Below are positions 24,908 to 35,171 of a stretch of DNA of 64,000 nt, in pieces. The first letter of the stretch is position 1. The number at the start of each line of letters is the position of its first letter. The DNA comes from Roseovarius aestuarii (lineage in GTDB: Bacteria; Pseudomonadota; Alphaproteobacteria; Rhodobacterales; Rhodobacteraceae). The notes under the pieces were generated by a model that saw nothing but the letters and a program-made list of their open reading frames with translations, was not told the origin of the DNA and did no database searches. The translations under genes and the position numbers were made by a program. Where the stretch lies: NCBI GenBank assembly GCA_027214255.1, contig JAPWHL010000016.1, positions 45,116 to 109,115 on the forward strand. Direction: 5' to 3'.

Positions 24908-25816
24908 TCAAACTCCCAGCGCGCGAAACACCTGCGGCAATGCCTCGGGCAAATCTTCGGCGATCAGTCCGGGACCAATGCCGCGCGCGCATTCCGCGTG
25001 CAGCCAAACCGCTGTCTCGGCCGCTTGCAGCATCGGTAGTCCACGCGCCAGCAAGCCCGTGACAAACCCCGCCAATACATCACCGGCCCCCGCAGTAGCC
25101 AACCATGGCACCCCCTTCCCTGCACGCGCGCTATGCACAGCACAGCGCCCATCCGGCATGGCGATCACTGTATCCGGCCCTTTTAACACAACCGCACATC
25201 CGACCCGCGCCGCCGCTGCGCATGTGGCCTCAACGCGGCTCTCCTTCCGGTGCGTTTGTCCAAAACCGAGGTCAATATCAGGAAACAGCCGAGAAAATTC
25301 ACCCTCGTGCGGAGTTAGAATGCAAGCCTCATGCAACCGCTCCATGAGATTGGCGTCCGCTGCCAGGGCGCTCAACGCATCCGCATCCAGAACCGTAAGG
25401 CGCGCTTTCAGCGCGCCCCCCGCAAGAACAGTGTCCAGCGCTGCGGCCGCACGGGCAACGCCCATCCCCGGCCCAAGGCACAGCGCGTTGATGCGTTGAT
25501 CTGCCAGAATTTCGGCCAATGCGGCCCCATCCGCACAACGCACCAACATCAGGGCTGTAATCTGGCAAGCCACTTCGAACTGCGCCGCCGGCGGCACCGC
25601 AAGCGTGACAAGCCCTGCCCCTATCCGCAACGCCCCACGTGCCGCCAGCCGTGCAGCGCCCGTGCGCCCTGCCCCACCCGTCAGAATCAAAGCATGACCA
25701 TGGCTGTATTTATGCGCGTCAGAATTCTTGCGCAGGGCGTCCATCATTTCGACGGTTTGCGTGACGATAGTCGGCTGGAATGGCATGGCTTTATCTGCTC
25801 GCGATGACTTTAACAC
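24908..25816 (-). CDS. nnrD: ADP-dependent NAD(P)H-hydrate dehydratase, kinase-like domain only
   Basis: This protein of about 302 residues repairs hydrated NAD(P)H. Ribokinase-like motifs are GGAGRTGAARLAARGALRIG, LGPGMGVARA, LTPHEGEFSRLF and the ATP/catalytic region ATAGAGDVLAGFVTGL. The N-terminal NnrE epimerase domain, often fused to it, is absent. The GTG at 25816 is used; an ATG at 25786 (MPFQPTIVTQTV) is equally plausible. It is divergent from glnB. Confidence 0.85.
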   Translation of the reverse strand: MLKSSRADKAMPFQPTIVTQTVEMMDALRKNSDAHKYSHGHALILTGGAGRTGAARLAARGALRIGAGLVTLAVPPAAQFEVACQITALMLVRCADGAALAEILADQRINALCLGPGMGVARAAAALDTVLAGGALKARLTVLDADALSALAADANLMERLHEACILTPHEGEFSRLFPDIDLGFGQTHRKESRVEATCAAAARVGCAVVLKGPDTVIAMPDGRCAVHSARAGKGVPWLATAGAGDVLAGFVTGLLARGLPMLQAAETAVWLHAECARGIGPGLIAEDLPEALPQVFRALGV

Positions 25817-25911
25817 GGTGAAACCTAGCGTTCAGCGTCGCCAATCACCAGCCTGACAAACCGGCAGGGCAATCGCACAGCCCTCCGTCATACCGATTCA
25901 TTATAGATCAT

Positions 25912-26391
<480 letters not shown>

Positions 26392-26430
26392 GGTGCGGGC
26401 AGACCAAAACAAGTATAAGGAAATAAACAG

Positions 26431-27837
26431 ATGAGCGCACAAGACCTGCTCAAGACGATCAAAGACGAATCCGTCGAATACGTCGATATCCGCTTCACTG
26501 ACCCTCGTGGCAAATTGCAGCACGTGACCATCGTGGCCGATCTGGTCGACGAAGACTTCATCGAAGAAGGTTTCATGTTCGACGGGTCATCCATCGCCGG
26601 CTGGAAATCCATCGAAGCTTCGGACATGAAGCTGATGCTGGACACCAAAAGCGCCTATATTGACCCCTTCTATGCCGAGAAAACAATCTGCGTGCATTGC
26701 TCGGTTGTCGAACCCGACACAGGCGAATCTTACGAGCGCGACCCCCGCGGCACCGCAGAAAAGGCCGAAGCCTATTTGAAATCCTCGGGCATCGGTGATG
26801 TGGCCTATATGGGCCCAGAAGCTGAATTCTTTCTGTTTGACGATGTTCGTTTCTCGAACTCGATCAACAAGGTTTCTTACGAAGTCGATGCGCAGGACGC
26901 GTCCTGGAACACCGACACCGAGTATGAAATGGGCAACATGGGCCACCGCCCCGGCCTGAAGGGTGGCTATTTCCCGGTCAACCCAACGGACGACGCGCAT
27001 GACATCCGCAGCGAGATGCTGTCGACGATGAAGCGTCTGGGCATGAAAGTGGACAAACACCACCACGAAGTTGCCAGCTGCCAGCACGAACTGGGACTGA
27101 TTTTCGGCACAGTCACAGAGCAGGCCGATGAGCTGCAAAAATACAAATACGTCATCCACAACGTTGCCCATGCTTATGGCAAGACGGCCACGTTTATGCC
27201 CAAGCCAATTTACGGCGACAACGGCAGCGGCATGCACGTAAACATGTCGATCTGGAAAGACGGCAAACCATTGTTTGCAGGCGACAAATACGCGGACCTC
27301 AGCCAAGAGGCCCTGTATTACATCGGCGGCATCCTGAAGCACGCCAAATCGCTGAATGCGTTTACCAACCCGTCAACCAACAGCTACAAGCGCCTGATCC
27401 CCGGCTTTGAAGCTCCGGTTCTGCGCGCCTACTCGGCCCGCAACCGCTCGGGTTGTGTACGTATCCCATGGACCGAGTCGCCCAAAGCCAAGCGCGTCGA
27501 GGCCCGCTTCCCCGATCCGGCAGCCAACCCCTATCTGTGCTTTGCCGCGTTGTTGATGGCCGGTCTTGACGGCATCAAGAACAAGATCGATCCCGGCGAG
27601 GCGATGGACAAGAACCTGTATGACCTGCCCGCGGAAGAGCTGGAAGGTATCCCAACAGTTTGTGGATCGCTGCGCGAAGCGATGGAAGAGCTGAAGGCGG
27701 ATCACGACTATCTGCTGGCTGGCGATGTGTTCACCAAGGACCAAATCGACGGGTACATCGACCTGAAGATGGAAGAAATCCAAACCTACGAACACACACC
27801 ACACCCGGTCGAGTTCGGTATGTACTATAGCTGCTGA
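26431..27837 (+). CDS. glnA: Glutamine synthetase type I
   Basis: This 468-residue enzyme makes glutamine from glutamate, ammonia and ATP. It is of standard GSI length. Motifs include [17 protein letters not shown] near residue 50, [15 protein letters not shown] (ATP/glutamate site) and, near the C-terminus, [11 protein letters not shown], the region of the adenylylated tyrosine. TAAGGAAA precedes the ATG. It follows glnB in an operon and is closed by a strong terminator. Regulation by adenylylation and by P-II is expected from the family. Confidence 0.97.
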   Translation: MSAQDLLKTIKDESVEYVDIRFTDPRGKLQHVTIVADLVDEDFIEEGFMFDGSSIAGWKSIEASDMKLMLDTKSAYIDPFYAEKTICVHCSVVEPDTGESYERDPRGTAEKAEAYLKSSGIGDVAYMGPEAEFFLFDDVRFSNSINKVSYEVDAQDASWNTDTEYEMGNMGHRPGLKGGYFPVNPTDDAHDIRSEMLSTMKRLGMKVDKHHHEVASCQHELGLIFGTVTEQADELQKYKYVIHNVAHAYGKTATFMPKPIYGDNGSGMHVNMSIWKDGKPLFAGDKYADLSQEALYYIGGILKHAKSLNAFTNPSTNSYKRLIPGFEAPVLRAYSARNRSGCVRIPWTESPKAKRVEARFPDPAANPYLCFAALLMAGLDGIKNKIDPGEAMDKNLYDLPAEELEGIPTVCGSLREAMEELKADHDYLLAGDVFTKDQIDGYIDLKMEEIQTYEHTPHPVEFGMYYSC

Positions 27838-27859
27838 TCAACACGCAGTTGTGAAACGA

Positions 27860-27890
27860 AAAAGGCGCCTTTCGAGGCGCCTTTTTTTTG
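27860..27890 (+). terminator. Rho-independent terminator after glnA
   Basis: AAAGGCGCCT-TTCG-AGGCGCC followed by a run of T residues, starting 23 bases after the glnA stop. A textbook intrinsic terminator. Confidence 0.95.
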
Positions 27891-28067
27891 CGTCTCGACG
27901 CGCGGGCCTCCCCAGCCGGTGCACCAGAAACCTTGGCCCTTCACCAACGGCACATGACGCAAAATGGTCATAGTTTTTACTAAGACTCACTTCAATTTGA
28001 GCACACAATCGCCAGATCGGCCTGACATACCCAGAATCGCCCGTATTCTAAGTTAGGAACTTTCATC

Positions 28068-29318
28068 ATGGCCACGGTCGGATACTATTCTATGTCAAAC
28101 GGCCAAGGTTTGGCGTCGCAGGTTGATGAAATTACGAACAACGGTGACACTGCCGTAGACGTAACTGTTCCCGATGCGGCACAATTGTCTGCCTTGGACA
28201 CATTGTATGTCGTGAACCCGGACAACAATGGGTTCGGCGCTGAATACATGAACAATCTGGCGGATATCACGGCTGCTGTTAACAACGGGATGAATCTGAT
28301 CATCTTTGATCGCGCCGTCAGCAATGCTGAAACCATTCTTCCGGGTGGCTCGGGCATCACCGCTGTGCGCGATTTCGCCAGCGGTTCGGACGTCAACGTC
28401 GCTGCTGGCGCGCCCAGCTCGTTCACTAACGGAGCAAACGGAACAATCACTGACTCCACTTTTGATGGTGGAAACCAATCAAATCACGGTTATGTCGAAC
28501 TGTCGTCACTGCCAGCCGGTGCAACGCCGCTGCTGACCACGTCGGATCCGACACATATCGTGGCGTTCACCTATCCCGTCGGATCGGGGAATGTTTTCTA
28601 TTCGACCATGCCGATCGACTATTACACCGGCGCAACGAATTCGAACATCACTCAGGCCGAAATTTTCACCCTGTTTAGCAATACGTCAGATATTCTTTGC
28701 TTCACTCGCGGAACGTTGATTGACACGGCAACAGGGCCGCAGGCAATTGAAACGCTGAAAGTCGGGGATCACGTCAGGATCATCGACGGTGACACACGCC
28801 CCATCCGCTGGATCAGCGCCAGCAAGGTTGGCGGAGCGGCCCTGCGACGCAACCCTAAACTGGCCCCTGTGCGCATCACCGCCGGTGCATTGGGCGATGG
28901 CCTGCCGTTACGCGATCTTGTCGTGTCACGCCAGCATCGCATTCTGGTATCCTCCAAGGCTGCCAAACGCATGTTTGGTTTGCGCGATGTATTGGTCTCG
29001 GCAATTCGTCTGACAGAGCTTCCGGGGATATTTGTCGATACGGCGATGGACGAGGTTGAATATTTCCACATCTTGTTCGATGAGCACCAAATCATCTGGG
29101 CCGATGGGTCAGCAGCGGAAAGCCTTTTCACTGGCCCCGAAGCACTGAAATCCGTGCCAGAGGCAGCCCGTGAAGAGCTGCTAAGCCTGTTCCCGGACCT
29201 GGCGTTGCCTGACCAAAACCTTGAACCGGCAGCCTACATCCCATCCGGAAAACTGCAAAAGCGGTTGATCGCGCGCCACCTCAAGAATGCCAAGGCAGTG
29301 TATCAAACCTTCAACTAA
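28068..29318 (+). CDS. Secreted-type protein with C-terminal Hint_2 domain
   Basis: This 416-residue protein has an N-terminal domain of about 205 residues rich in Asn, Asp, Gly and Thr, without a Sec signal. It is followed by a Hint_2 domain starting at Cys211 (CFTRGTLIDTATGPQAIE). Later blocks are intact: RDLVVSRQHRILV, YFHILFDEHQIIWADGSAAE and SLFTGPEAL. The N-terminal part resembles sheet-forming extracellular modules but I do not recognise it. Hint domains cut or rearrange a peptide bond at their N-terminal cysteine, so the passenger may be released after secretion. The low Cys content and lack of a signal peptide fit type I export, not proven. Confidence 0.85.
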   Translation: MATVGYYSMSNGQGLASQVDEITNNGDTAVDVTVPDAAQLSALDTLYVVNPDNNGFGAEYMNNLADITAAVNNGMNLIIFDRAVSNAETILPGGSGITAVRDFASGSDVNVAAGAPSSFTNGANGTITDSTFDGGNQSNHGYVELSSLPAGATPLLTTSDPTHIVAFTYPVGSGNVFYSTMPIDYYTGATNSNITQAEIFTLFSNTSDILCFTRGTLIDTATGPQAIETLKVGDHVRIIDGDTRPIRWISASKVGGAALRRNPKLAPVRITAGALGDGLPLRDLVVSRQHRILVSSKAAKRMFGLRDVLVSAIRLTELPGIFVDTAMDEVEYFHILFDEHQIIWADGSAAESLFTGPEALKSVPEAAREELLSLFPDLALPDQNLEPAAYIPSGKLQKRLIARHLKNAKAVYQTFN

Positions 29319-29414
29319 GGCTTTCGACACCGTTTCATGATTTTGTCGTAAACTGACAAGCGCGCCCGTCCTGTCTCTTCCAGCTTTGTGGAACAGCCAG
29401 ACCGGAGCCAGCCC

Positions 29415-30755
29415 ATGAATCACTATCATCGCGACACCCGCAAAATTGACCCGACCCGTGGTGCAACGCTGGGCGATAATACCCCCAATGATGCCGACCG
29501 GATCGAAATTGGCCCAACACAACTGGCCTACCAAGAATGGGCCGCAGCCGGTCTGGACCTGCCAGATTTGCAAGCCATGCGGGCGTTTCGGTGGGAACGC
29601 TTGACCCGGTTTATTAATGATCGTGGCTATGGAGGGTTGTTGGTATTTGACCCACTGAACATTCGCTATGCCAGTGACAGCACAAATATGCAGCTGTGGA
29701 ACACCCATAACCCGTTTCGCGCACTGTTGATCTGCGCCGACGGATACATGGTGATTTGGGACTACAAGAACTCACCCTTCCTAAGCACGTTCAACCCGCT
29801 GGTGCGCGAACAACGCAGTGGCGCGGACCTGTTTTACTTTGATCGCGGCGACAAGGTGGACGTGGCCGCCGATGTGTTCTCGAACGAAGTGCGCCTACTG
29901 TTGCAGGAGCATAGCGGCGGCAACACCCGATTGGCCGTCGACAAGATCATGCTTCACGGCCTGCGCGCGCTTGAGGCACAGGGGATTACGATCATGGAAG
30001 GCGAGGAACTGACCGAGAAGTGCCGCGCCGTCAAAGGCCCCGATGAAATCAAGGCGATGCGCTGTGCCAGCCACGCCTGCGAAGTGGCCGTGCGCGCGAT
30101 GGAAGATGCCGCGCGCGCCGGTGTGCCCGGCGGTAACATGTCCGAAGATGATATCTGGGCCGTGCTGCATGCTGAAAACATCCGCCGTGGTGGTGAATGG
30201 ATCGAGACGCGCCTGCTGACCTCGGGCCCGCGCACCAATCCGTGGTTTCAGGAATGCGGCGGCCGGATCGTCCAGAACAACGAAATCGTGGCCTTTGATA
30301 CCGATCTGATTGGCAGCTATGGCTTCTGCGTGGATATCAGCCGCACGTGGTGGATCGGAGATCAAAAACCGCGTCCAGACATGATTTATGCCATGCAACA
30401 TGGTGTCGAGCATATCCAGACCAATATGGAGATGCTGAAACCCGGCGTGCCCATTCCGGAACTGACCGCCAATTGTCACCGGCTGGACGATCAATACATG
30501 CGCGGCAAATATGGCTGCCTGATGCACGGCGTCGGCCTATGCGATGAATGGCCCTTGGTGGCGTATCCCGATGGTGCGGTGGCCGGGGCTTTTGACTATG
30601 CGCTAGAGCCGGGTATGACCCTATGCGTCGAGGCCCTGATCAGCCCGGAAGGCGGCGACTTCTCGATCAAGCTGGAAGATCAGGTTCTGATCACCGAAGA
30701 CGGGTATGAGAACCTGACCACCTATCCATTTGATCCTGCATTGATGGGGCAATAG
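29415..30755 (+). CDS. dddP: Dimethylsulfoniopropionate lyase DddP
   Basis: This 446-residue M24-fold enzyme cleaves DMSP to dimethyl sulfide and acrylate. The N-terminus (RKIDPTRGATLGDNTPND) and the whole length match DddP of roseobacters. The metal and catalytic residues known from DddP structures fall at the same numbers: Asp295 and Asp297 in AFDTDLIG, Asp307 in CVDISRTWW, His371 and Asp377 in MHGVGLCDE, Glu406 and Glu421. I start it at 29415; a GTG nine codons earlier is in frame. It has no signal peptide and is cytoplasmic. No DMSP transporter or acrylate gene is adjacent. Confidence 0.97.
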   Translation: MNHYHRDTRKIDPTRGATLGDNTPNDADRIEIGPTQLAYQEWAAAGLDLPDLQAMRAFRWERLTRFINDRGYGGLLVFDPLNIRYASDSTNMQLWNTHNPFRALLICADGYMVIWDYKNSPFLSTFNPLVREQRSGADLFYFDRGDKVDVAADVFSNEVRLLLQEHSGGNTRLAVDKIMLHGLRALEAQGITIMEGEELTEKCRAVKGPDEIKAMRCASHACEVAVRAMEDAARAGVPGGNMSEDDIWAVLHAENIRRGGEWIETRLLTSGPRTNPWFQECGGRIVQNNEIVAFDTDLIGSYGFCVDISRTWWIGDQKPRPDMIYAMQHGVEHIQTNMEMLKPGVPIPELTANCHRLDDQYMRGKYGCLMHGVGLCDEWPLVAYPDGAVAGAFDYALEPGMTLCVEALISPEGGDFSIKLEDQVLITEDGYENLTTYPFDPALMGQ

Positions 30756-30761
30756 CCCGTT

Positions 30762-30965
30762 TCACCAAGAAGGGTTAGAGGCCCGGACATTCCCGTGCCA
30801 CTCTGGCATCGGGCCATTGGGGCCACTGACCGGTGAGGCATCTACAACCGGCGGATTGGCCGTCAGAGCGCCCCCCGCCAAGGCAATCACGAACAACACG
30901 GCAAGAACAACCCCGGCAGACGCGCGGTGCGGCTGTCTTGGGGCGACACAAATAGACTGCGACAT
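30762..30965 (-). CDS. Small predicted membrane protein
   Basis: This 67-residue protein has one long hydrophobic stretch (VVLAVLFVIALAGGALTA) near residues 20-40, then a Pro/Asn-rich tail. AAAGGA lies the right distance before the ATG at 30965; an ATG at 30971 is also in frame. It runs opposite to dddP with only 6 bases between the stops. No family recognised. It could be a one-pass inner-membrane peptide or a chance frame. Confidence 0.4.
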   Translation of the reverse strand: MSQSICVAPRQPHRASAGVVLAVLFVIALAGGALTANPPVVDASPVSGPNGPMPEWHGNVRASNPSW

Positions 30966-31185
30966 AAGCATTTCCTTTCAGGGTATGCATGGGAACTGGT
31001 GTCAGATTACGGGCGCGCGAAACATAATGAAAATGAATTAATGAGATGCCATGCATCACAAACTAAAATACATCACCGACATCGTGTTTTCCCGTTAAGG
31101 AAAACAGGCCGTTAGAGCATTCGCTGCTACATCAAGCTGTCAGGTTTATGGTAGCGTGTTCGGATATTTAGCACGCTCCCGGCGC

Positions 31186-31206
31186 TTACACCTGCCGGCG
31201 GTGTAA
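31186..31206. promoter_or_regulatory. Palindrome before the FkbM methyltransferase gene
   Basis: Perfect 7-bp arms TTACACC and GGTGTAA flank TGCCGGC. The site lies 38 bases before the 31245 gene. A second, weaker inverted repeat (AGCGTG/CACGCT) lies at about 31153-31176. Candidate operator. The rest of the 30966-31244 gap shows nothing else. Confidence 0.45.
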
Positions 31207-31244
31207 TCACAGATCAAAAATCGTTATTTCAACGGAGTTGTTAA

Positions 31245-31973
31245 ATGCTGAACCACATGAGCACCTACATAAAGATGCGGATGAATGGATTGACCTCACG
31301 CCCCTTGCGTGAACGCACCTATGACATCAGCGCGGGTGGGCAAGTCATGCAGGTCTTGCATTCGCGTTTCAACATGAATTGGTTGACTGAATTGGGCATC
31401 ACACCGCAGGTTTTGATGGATTTGGGCTCATTCGACGGGGGCGATGCCTGGCGTATGAAGCATACATTTCCTAACGCCCGCGTGATCACCGTCGAGGCCG
31501 ATCCAGCCCGGATCGAAGCCGTGCGCGCAGCACTGGTCGATACAGATGTCGAGGTCCACAATTTTGCTGCCTGCGATCAAGATAGCCCGGTTCCGTGGTT
31601 CAGCGCCACAGTGGATGGTGCGGTGCATGCGCAAGGGTCGCTTTTTCAGCACAGCGATGCGTTTCAAAAACGATTTAAGCATGTAACACAGGCCGACACC
31701 CCGATCACGGTCACCGGCAAACGCTTTGACACATTCTGTGCCGAAATCGACGTGACCGAAATTGACCTTCTTCACATGGATATCGAAGGGGCCGAACTGT
31801 CCGTATTGCGCAGCATAGGAAATCTGCGCCCAACCCTTATCTATTTGGAATGGCGCGAAAATGCCTTCAAAGGCCACGGCAGTTCAGCCGATGCACAAAG
31901 CCTGCTTGACGCAATGGGGTATCGTTTGATTGCCAATCTGGGTGATGATCGCCTCTATCGGTTGCACTCTTGA
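31245..31973 (+). CDS. FkbM-family SAM-dependent methyltransferase
   Basis: This 242-residue protein has the FkbM fold. The SAM-binding motif is VLMDLGSFDGGDAWRMKHTF near residue 50, followed by VITVEADPARIEAVRAAL and a later LLHMDIEGAELSVLRSI. FkbM enzymes methylate hydroxyl groups of sugars or polyketides. It stands alone, downstream of a palindrome and opposite in function to its neighbours, so its substrate is unknown. Surface glycan methylation is one possibility. Confidence 0.85.
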   Translation: MLNHMSTYIKMRMNGLTSRPLRERTYDISAGGQVMQVLHSRFNMNWLTELGITPQVLMDLGSFDGGDAWRMKHTFPNARVITVEADPARIEAVRAALVDTDVEVHNFAACDQDSPVPWFSATVDGAVHAQGSLFQHSDAFQKRFKHVTQADTPITVTGKRFDTFCAEIDVTEIDLLHMDIEGAELSVLRSIGNLRPTLIYLEWRENAFKGHGSSADAQSLLDAMGYRLIANLGDDRLYRLHS

Positions 31974-32092
31974 ACGTTTCGCGCGTGAATTAGGTCGCGC
32001 GACGTCACCATCGCGTGACAGTGTTGACACAGACCTTAAATCGCAACGCCAGCCCCCCTATCCTAGAGATCACACTTGGAAAGGGGGCCCCC

Positions 32093-33307
32093 ATGGCCAT
32101 GACACGTCTGACATTCCAAGGGCATGATGGCAGCGCGCTCAGCGCACGTCTGGATATGCCCGACGGGCCGCATCTGGCCACTGCACTGTTTGCGCATTGC
32201 TTTACCTGCTCCAAGGACATCCCGGCGGCGCGGCGTATTTCTGCGCGGCTGGCCGGGGCGGGTATTGCCGTGCTGCGGTTTGATTTTACCGGGCTGGGCC
32301 ATTCCGAGGGCGAGTTTGAAAACACAACGTTTACATCCAACATTCGCGATCTGGAACTGGCGGCCGCCGCGCTGAGCGCGCGTGACATGGCGCCCAGCCT
32401 GCTGATCGGGCATTCGTTGGGCGGGGCGGCGGTGTTAGCTGCGGCGCGCAAGCTGCCCAGTGTCCGCGCGGTTGCCACCATAGGAGCGCCCTTTGACCCC
32501 GAACACGTCACTCAGAATTTCGGAAATGCCCTGAATCAGATCAATTCCGACGGCGTGGCAGAGGTTAATCTGGGAGGGCGGCCGATCCGTATCGGCAAAG
32601 AGTTCATCGAGAACGTCCGCGCCGAAACCCTGAAAGACGACATCGCAAATCTTAAACGCGCGCTTTTGGTACTGCATGCGCCGCGGGATGAAATCGTCGG
32701 GATTGAAAATGCCAGTGACATTTTTTCAGCGGCAAAGCATCCCAAAAGCTTTGTCACTCTGGACGACGCCGATCATCTGATCACCCGCCCGCGTGACGCC
32801 GAATATGCGGCCCAACTTATTGCCGCTTGGGCGATGCGCTATCTTGAGGTCAACCCGCCTGCCCCACCTCCGGGAGCCCCCGAAGGCATCGTACGCGTGT
32901 CCGAGGCCGACCCGGACGGGTACTTGCAAGACATCAACGCAGGCCCGCGCCATCACACGCTTGCCGACGAACCTTTGGCCTATGGCGGCACTGACCGTGG
33001 CATGTCCCCCTATGGGTTTTTGTCAGCAGGGCTTGGGGCCTGCACCTCTATGACCATCCGAATGTATGCCCGGCGCAAGAATTGGCCGCTGACCAACGTT
33101 CGCGTCGAGGTCAGCCACGATAAGGTCCACGCACAAGATGCCAGTGGCACGGGTGGCGCCAAGGCCGACACATTTATTCGCACGGTTTTTCTGGACGGCG
33201 ATCTGGACAGCGATCAACGCGCCCGCCTGCTGGCCATTGCCGACAAGTGCCCCGTACACCGCACACTTGAATCCAGTGCCACTATTCAAACCACACTGGC
33301 CGATTGA
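32093..33307 (+). CDS. Fusion of an alpha/beta hydrolase and an OsmC-type peroxidase domain
   Basis: This protein of about 404 residues has an alpha/beta hydrolase at residues 1-245 (ALFAHCFTCSKD, GLGHSEGEF, LIGHSLGGAAVL with the nucleophile Ser, and a late Asp/His in LDDADHLI). An OsmC/Ohr-like domain follows at about 260-404. The OsmC cysteines are in LGACTSMTIRMYARRK and DKCPVHRTLE. The start at 32093 follows GGAAAGGGGG. The architecture is a known bacterial fusion, thought to act in peroxide or thiol-ester detoxification; activity is unproven. Confidence 0.88.
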   Translation: MAMTRLTFQGHDGSALSARLDMPDGPHLATALFAHCFTCSKDIPAARRISARLAGAGIAVLRFDFTGLGHSEGEFENTTFTSNIRDLELAAAALSARDMAPSLLIGHSLGGAAVLAAARKLPSVRAVATIGAPFDPEHVTQNFGNALNQINSDGVAEVNLGGRPIRIGKEFIENVRAETLKDDIANLKRALLVLHAPRDEIVGIENASDIFSAAKHPKSFVTLDDADHLITRPRDAEYAAQLIAAWAMRYLEVNPPAPPPGAPEGIVRVSEADPDGYLQDINAGPRHHTLADEPLAYGGTDRGMSPYGFLSAGLGACTSMTIRMYARRKNWPLTNVRVEVSHDKVHAQDASGTGGAKADTFIRTVFLDGDLDSDQRARLLAIADKCPVHRTLESSATIQTTLAD

Positions 33308-33594
33308 TGCACAACGGCCCGCTCGCTTGCTGCGTATTGTACCAGGGAACGGGCCGCCGGTTTGTGCTGGCTGTCGTGTGGCCGTTATCGCCGATCATGA
33401 CCTCTGCAATCCAACGCTTGGCACTCGTTCGATCCAATGCCACCGGCATAGTTTTTCCGCCGAAATTCGCGCCAAGGCGCGGACGGCCCAGCCTGCCTGC
33501 GGTATTCACCTAGCCATCGGGCCCGCGATCACCTTGCCGCCCGGACCTGCGCGGTTTACACCGCATCAGCCAATCGCAGCTGAAAGGTCCGCGC

Positions 33595-34914
33595 ATGATT
33601 CCCCGTTATTCCCGCCCCGAAATGGTCGCCATCTGGTCGCCTCAAACCAAATTCCGCATCTGGTACGAGATCGAGGCTCACGCATGTGACGCCATGGCCG
33701 ATCTGGGCGTGATCCCACGTGAAAACGCCGAGGCCGTCTGGAAAGCCAAGGACGTAGAGTTTGACGTGGCCCGCATCGACGAAATTGAGGCCGTGACGAA
33801 ACACGACGTAATCGCCTTTCTGACTCATTTGGCCGAACATGTTGGCAGCGATGAGGCCCGTTTCGTCCATCAGGGCATGACAAGCTCGGACGTTCTGGAC
33901 ACCTGTTTCAACGTGCAACTGGTGCGCGCCACAGACATTCTGATCGAAGACATGAAGGCCCTGCTGGCCGCGCTGAAACGCCGCGCGTTTGAGCACAAAG
34001 ACACCGTACGCATCGGGCGCAGCCACGGCATCCATGCAGAACCAACGACGATGGGCCTGACGTTTGCGCGATTTTATGCGGAAATGGACCGCAACCTGAA
34101 CCGTCTGGAAAAGGCGCGTTATGAGGTTGCCACCGGCGCGATTTCCGGCGCTGTCGGCACCTTTGCCAACATTGATCCGGCCGTCGAGGAACATGTCTGC
34201 AAGCAACTGGGCCTTGAACCCGAGCCAATCAGCACTCAGGTCATCCCACGCGATCGCCATGCCGCCTTTTTTGCCGCGTTGGGCGTTGTCGGCAGCAGCA
34301 TCGAAAACATCGCGACCGAAATCCGCCACATGCAACGCACCGAGGTACTGGAGGCCGAAGAATTCTTTAGCGCCGGACAAAAGGGTAGCTCGGCCATGCC
34401 GCACAAACGCAACCCGGTTCTGTCCGAAAACCTGACCGGTCTGGCCCGTCTGGTGCGTATGGCCGTGGTCCCTGCGATGGAAAATGTCGCCCTCTGGCAC
34501 GAACGCGACATCTCGCACTCGTCAGTCGAGCGCAACATTGGCCCCGACACCACAATCACGTTGGATTTTGCCTTGGCACGCCTGACAGGTTTGGTCGACA
34601 AGATGGTGATCTATCCCGACAACATGCTGGCCAACATGAATAAATTCCGTGGCTTGGTTATGTCGCAACGCGTTCTACTGGCTCTGACACAGGCCGGTGT
34701 CAGCCGCGAGGATTCTTATAAGCTGGTTCAGCGAAACGCGATGAAAGTCTGGGAAGAAGGCAAGGATTTCAAAACCGAGCTTCTGGCGGATACCGACGTT
34801 CTAAAAGCTCTGAGCGCCGAGCAGATCGAGGAAAAATTCGATCTGGGCTATCATACAAAACATGTCGACACGATCTTTGCGCGGGTTTTCGGCGCAGACG
34901 CAATGGACAAGTAA
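33595..34914 (+). CDS. purB: Adenylosuccinate lyase
   Basis: This 439-residue enzyme acts twice in purine synthesis, cleaving SAICAR and adenylosuccinate to release fumarate. The superfamily signature GSSAMPHKRNP is present near residue 265, with RFVHQGMTSSDVLDTC and RIGRSHGIHAEPTTMG earlier, all containing catalytic residues. Length is standard. It is preceded by GAAAGG. It stands as a single gene between the OsmC fusion and fliG; the 287 bases before it show no gene. Confidence 0.96.
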   Translation: MIPRYSRPEMVAIWSPQTKFRIWYEIEAHACDAMADLGVIPRENAEAVWKAKDVEFDVARIDEIEAVTKHDVIAFLTHLAEHVGSDEARFVHQGMTSSDVLDTCFNVQLVRATDILIEDMKALLAALKRRAFEHKDTVRIGRSHGIHAEPTTMGLTFARFYAEMDRNLNRLEKARYEVATGAISGAVGTFANIDPAVEEHVCKQLGLEPEPISTQVIPRDRHAAFFAALGVVGSSIENIATEIRHMQRTEVLEAEEFFSAGQKGSSAMPHKRNPVLSENLTGLARLVRMAVVPAMENVALWHERDISHSSVERNIGPDTTITLDFALARLTGLVDKMVIYPDNMLANMNKFRGLVMSQRVLLALTQAGVSREDSYKLVQRNAMKVWEEGKDFKTELLADTDVLKALSAEQIEEKFDLGYHTKHVDTIFARVFGADAMDK

Positions 34915-34927
34915 TCGCACTTTAATA

Positions 34928-34958
34928 CAAGGGGCGCACCAACCTCGTGTGCCCCTTG
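34928..34958 (+). terminator. Hairpin after purB
   Basis: CAAGGGGCGCAC and GTGTGCCCCTTG form a 12-bp stem with one G-T pair, 14 bases after the purB stop. No T-run follows, so termination may be partial or the hairpin may protect the transcript. Confidence 0.5.
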
Positions 34959-35171
34959 CATGAGCGTTTGACTTTCAAGATTTTCTCTTTTGCAACAGGT
35001 CTTTGCACACTGAAACTCACTGAGACCACGACGCGCCATCCAGACGCGCCAAGCATGCAGATCCCGAACATAGGCCCAAGCTTACAATCGGCCCGCCCAC
35101 GAATGGGGGCTGTTTAGTCATTTCTTCACCCTTCGCGCGCTATCTTATGGAAAACCAGTAAGAGGGCCGGA

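Noticed and set aside
26587..27342. 251-codon frame opposite glnA
   Set aside because: Antisense shadow of glutamine synthetase; composition is Val/Phe/His-biased and lacks a start context.
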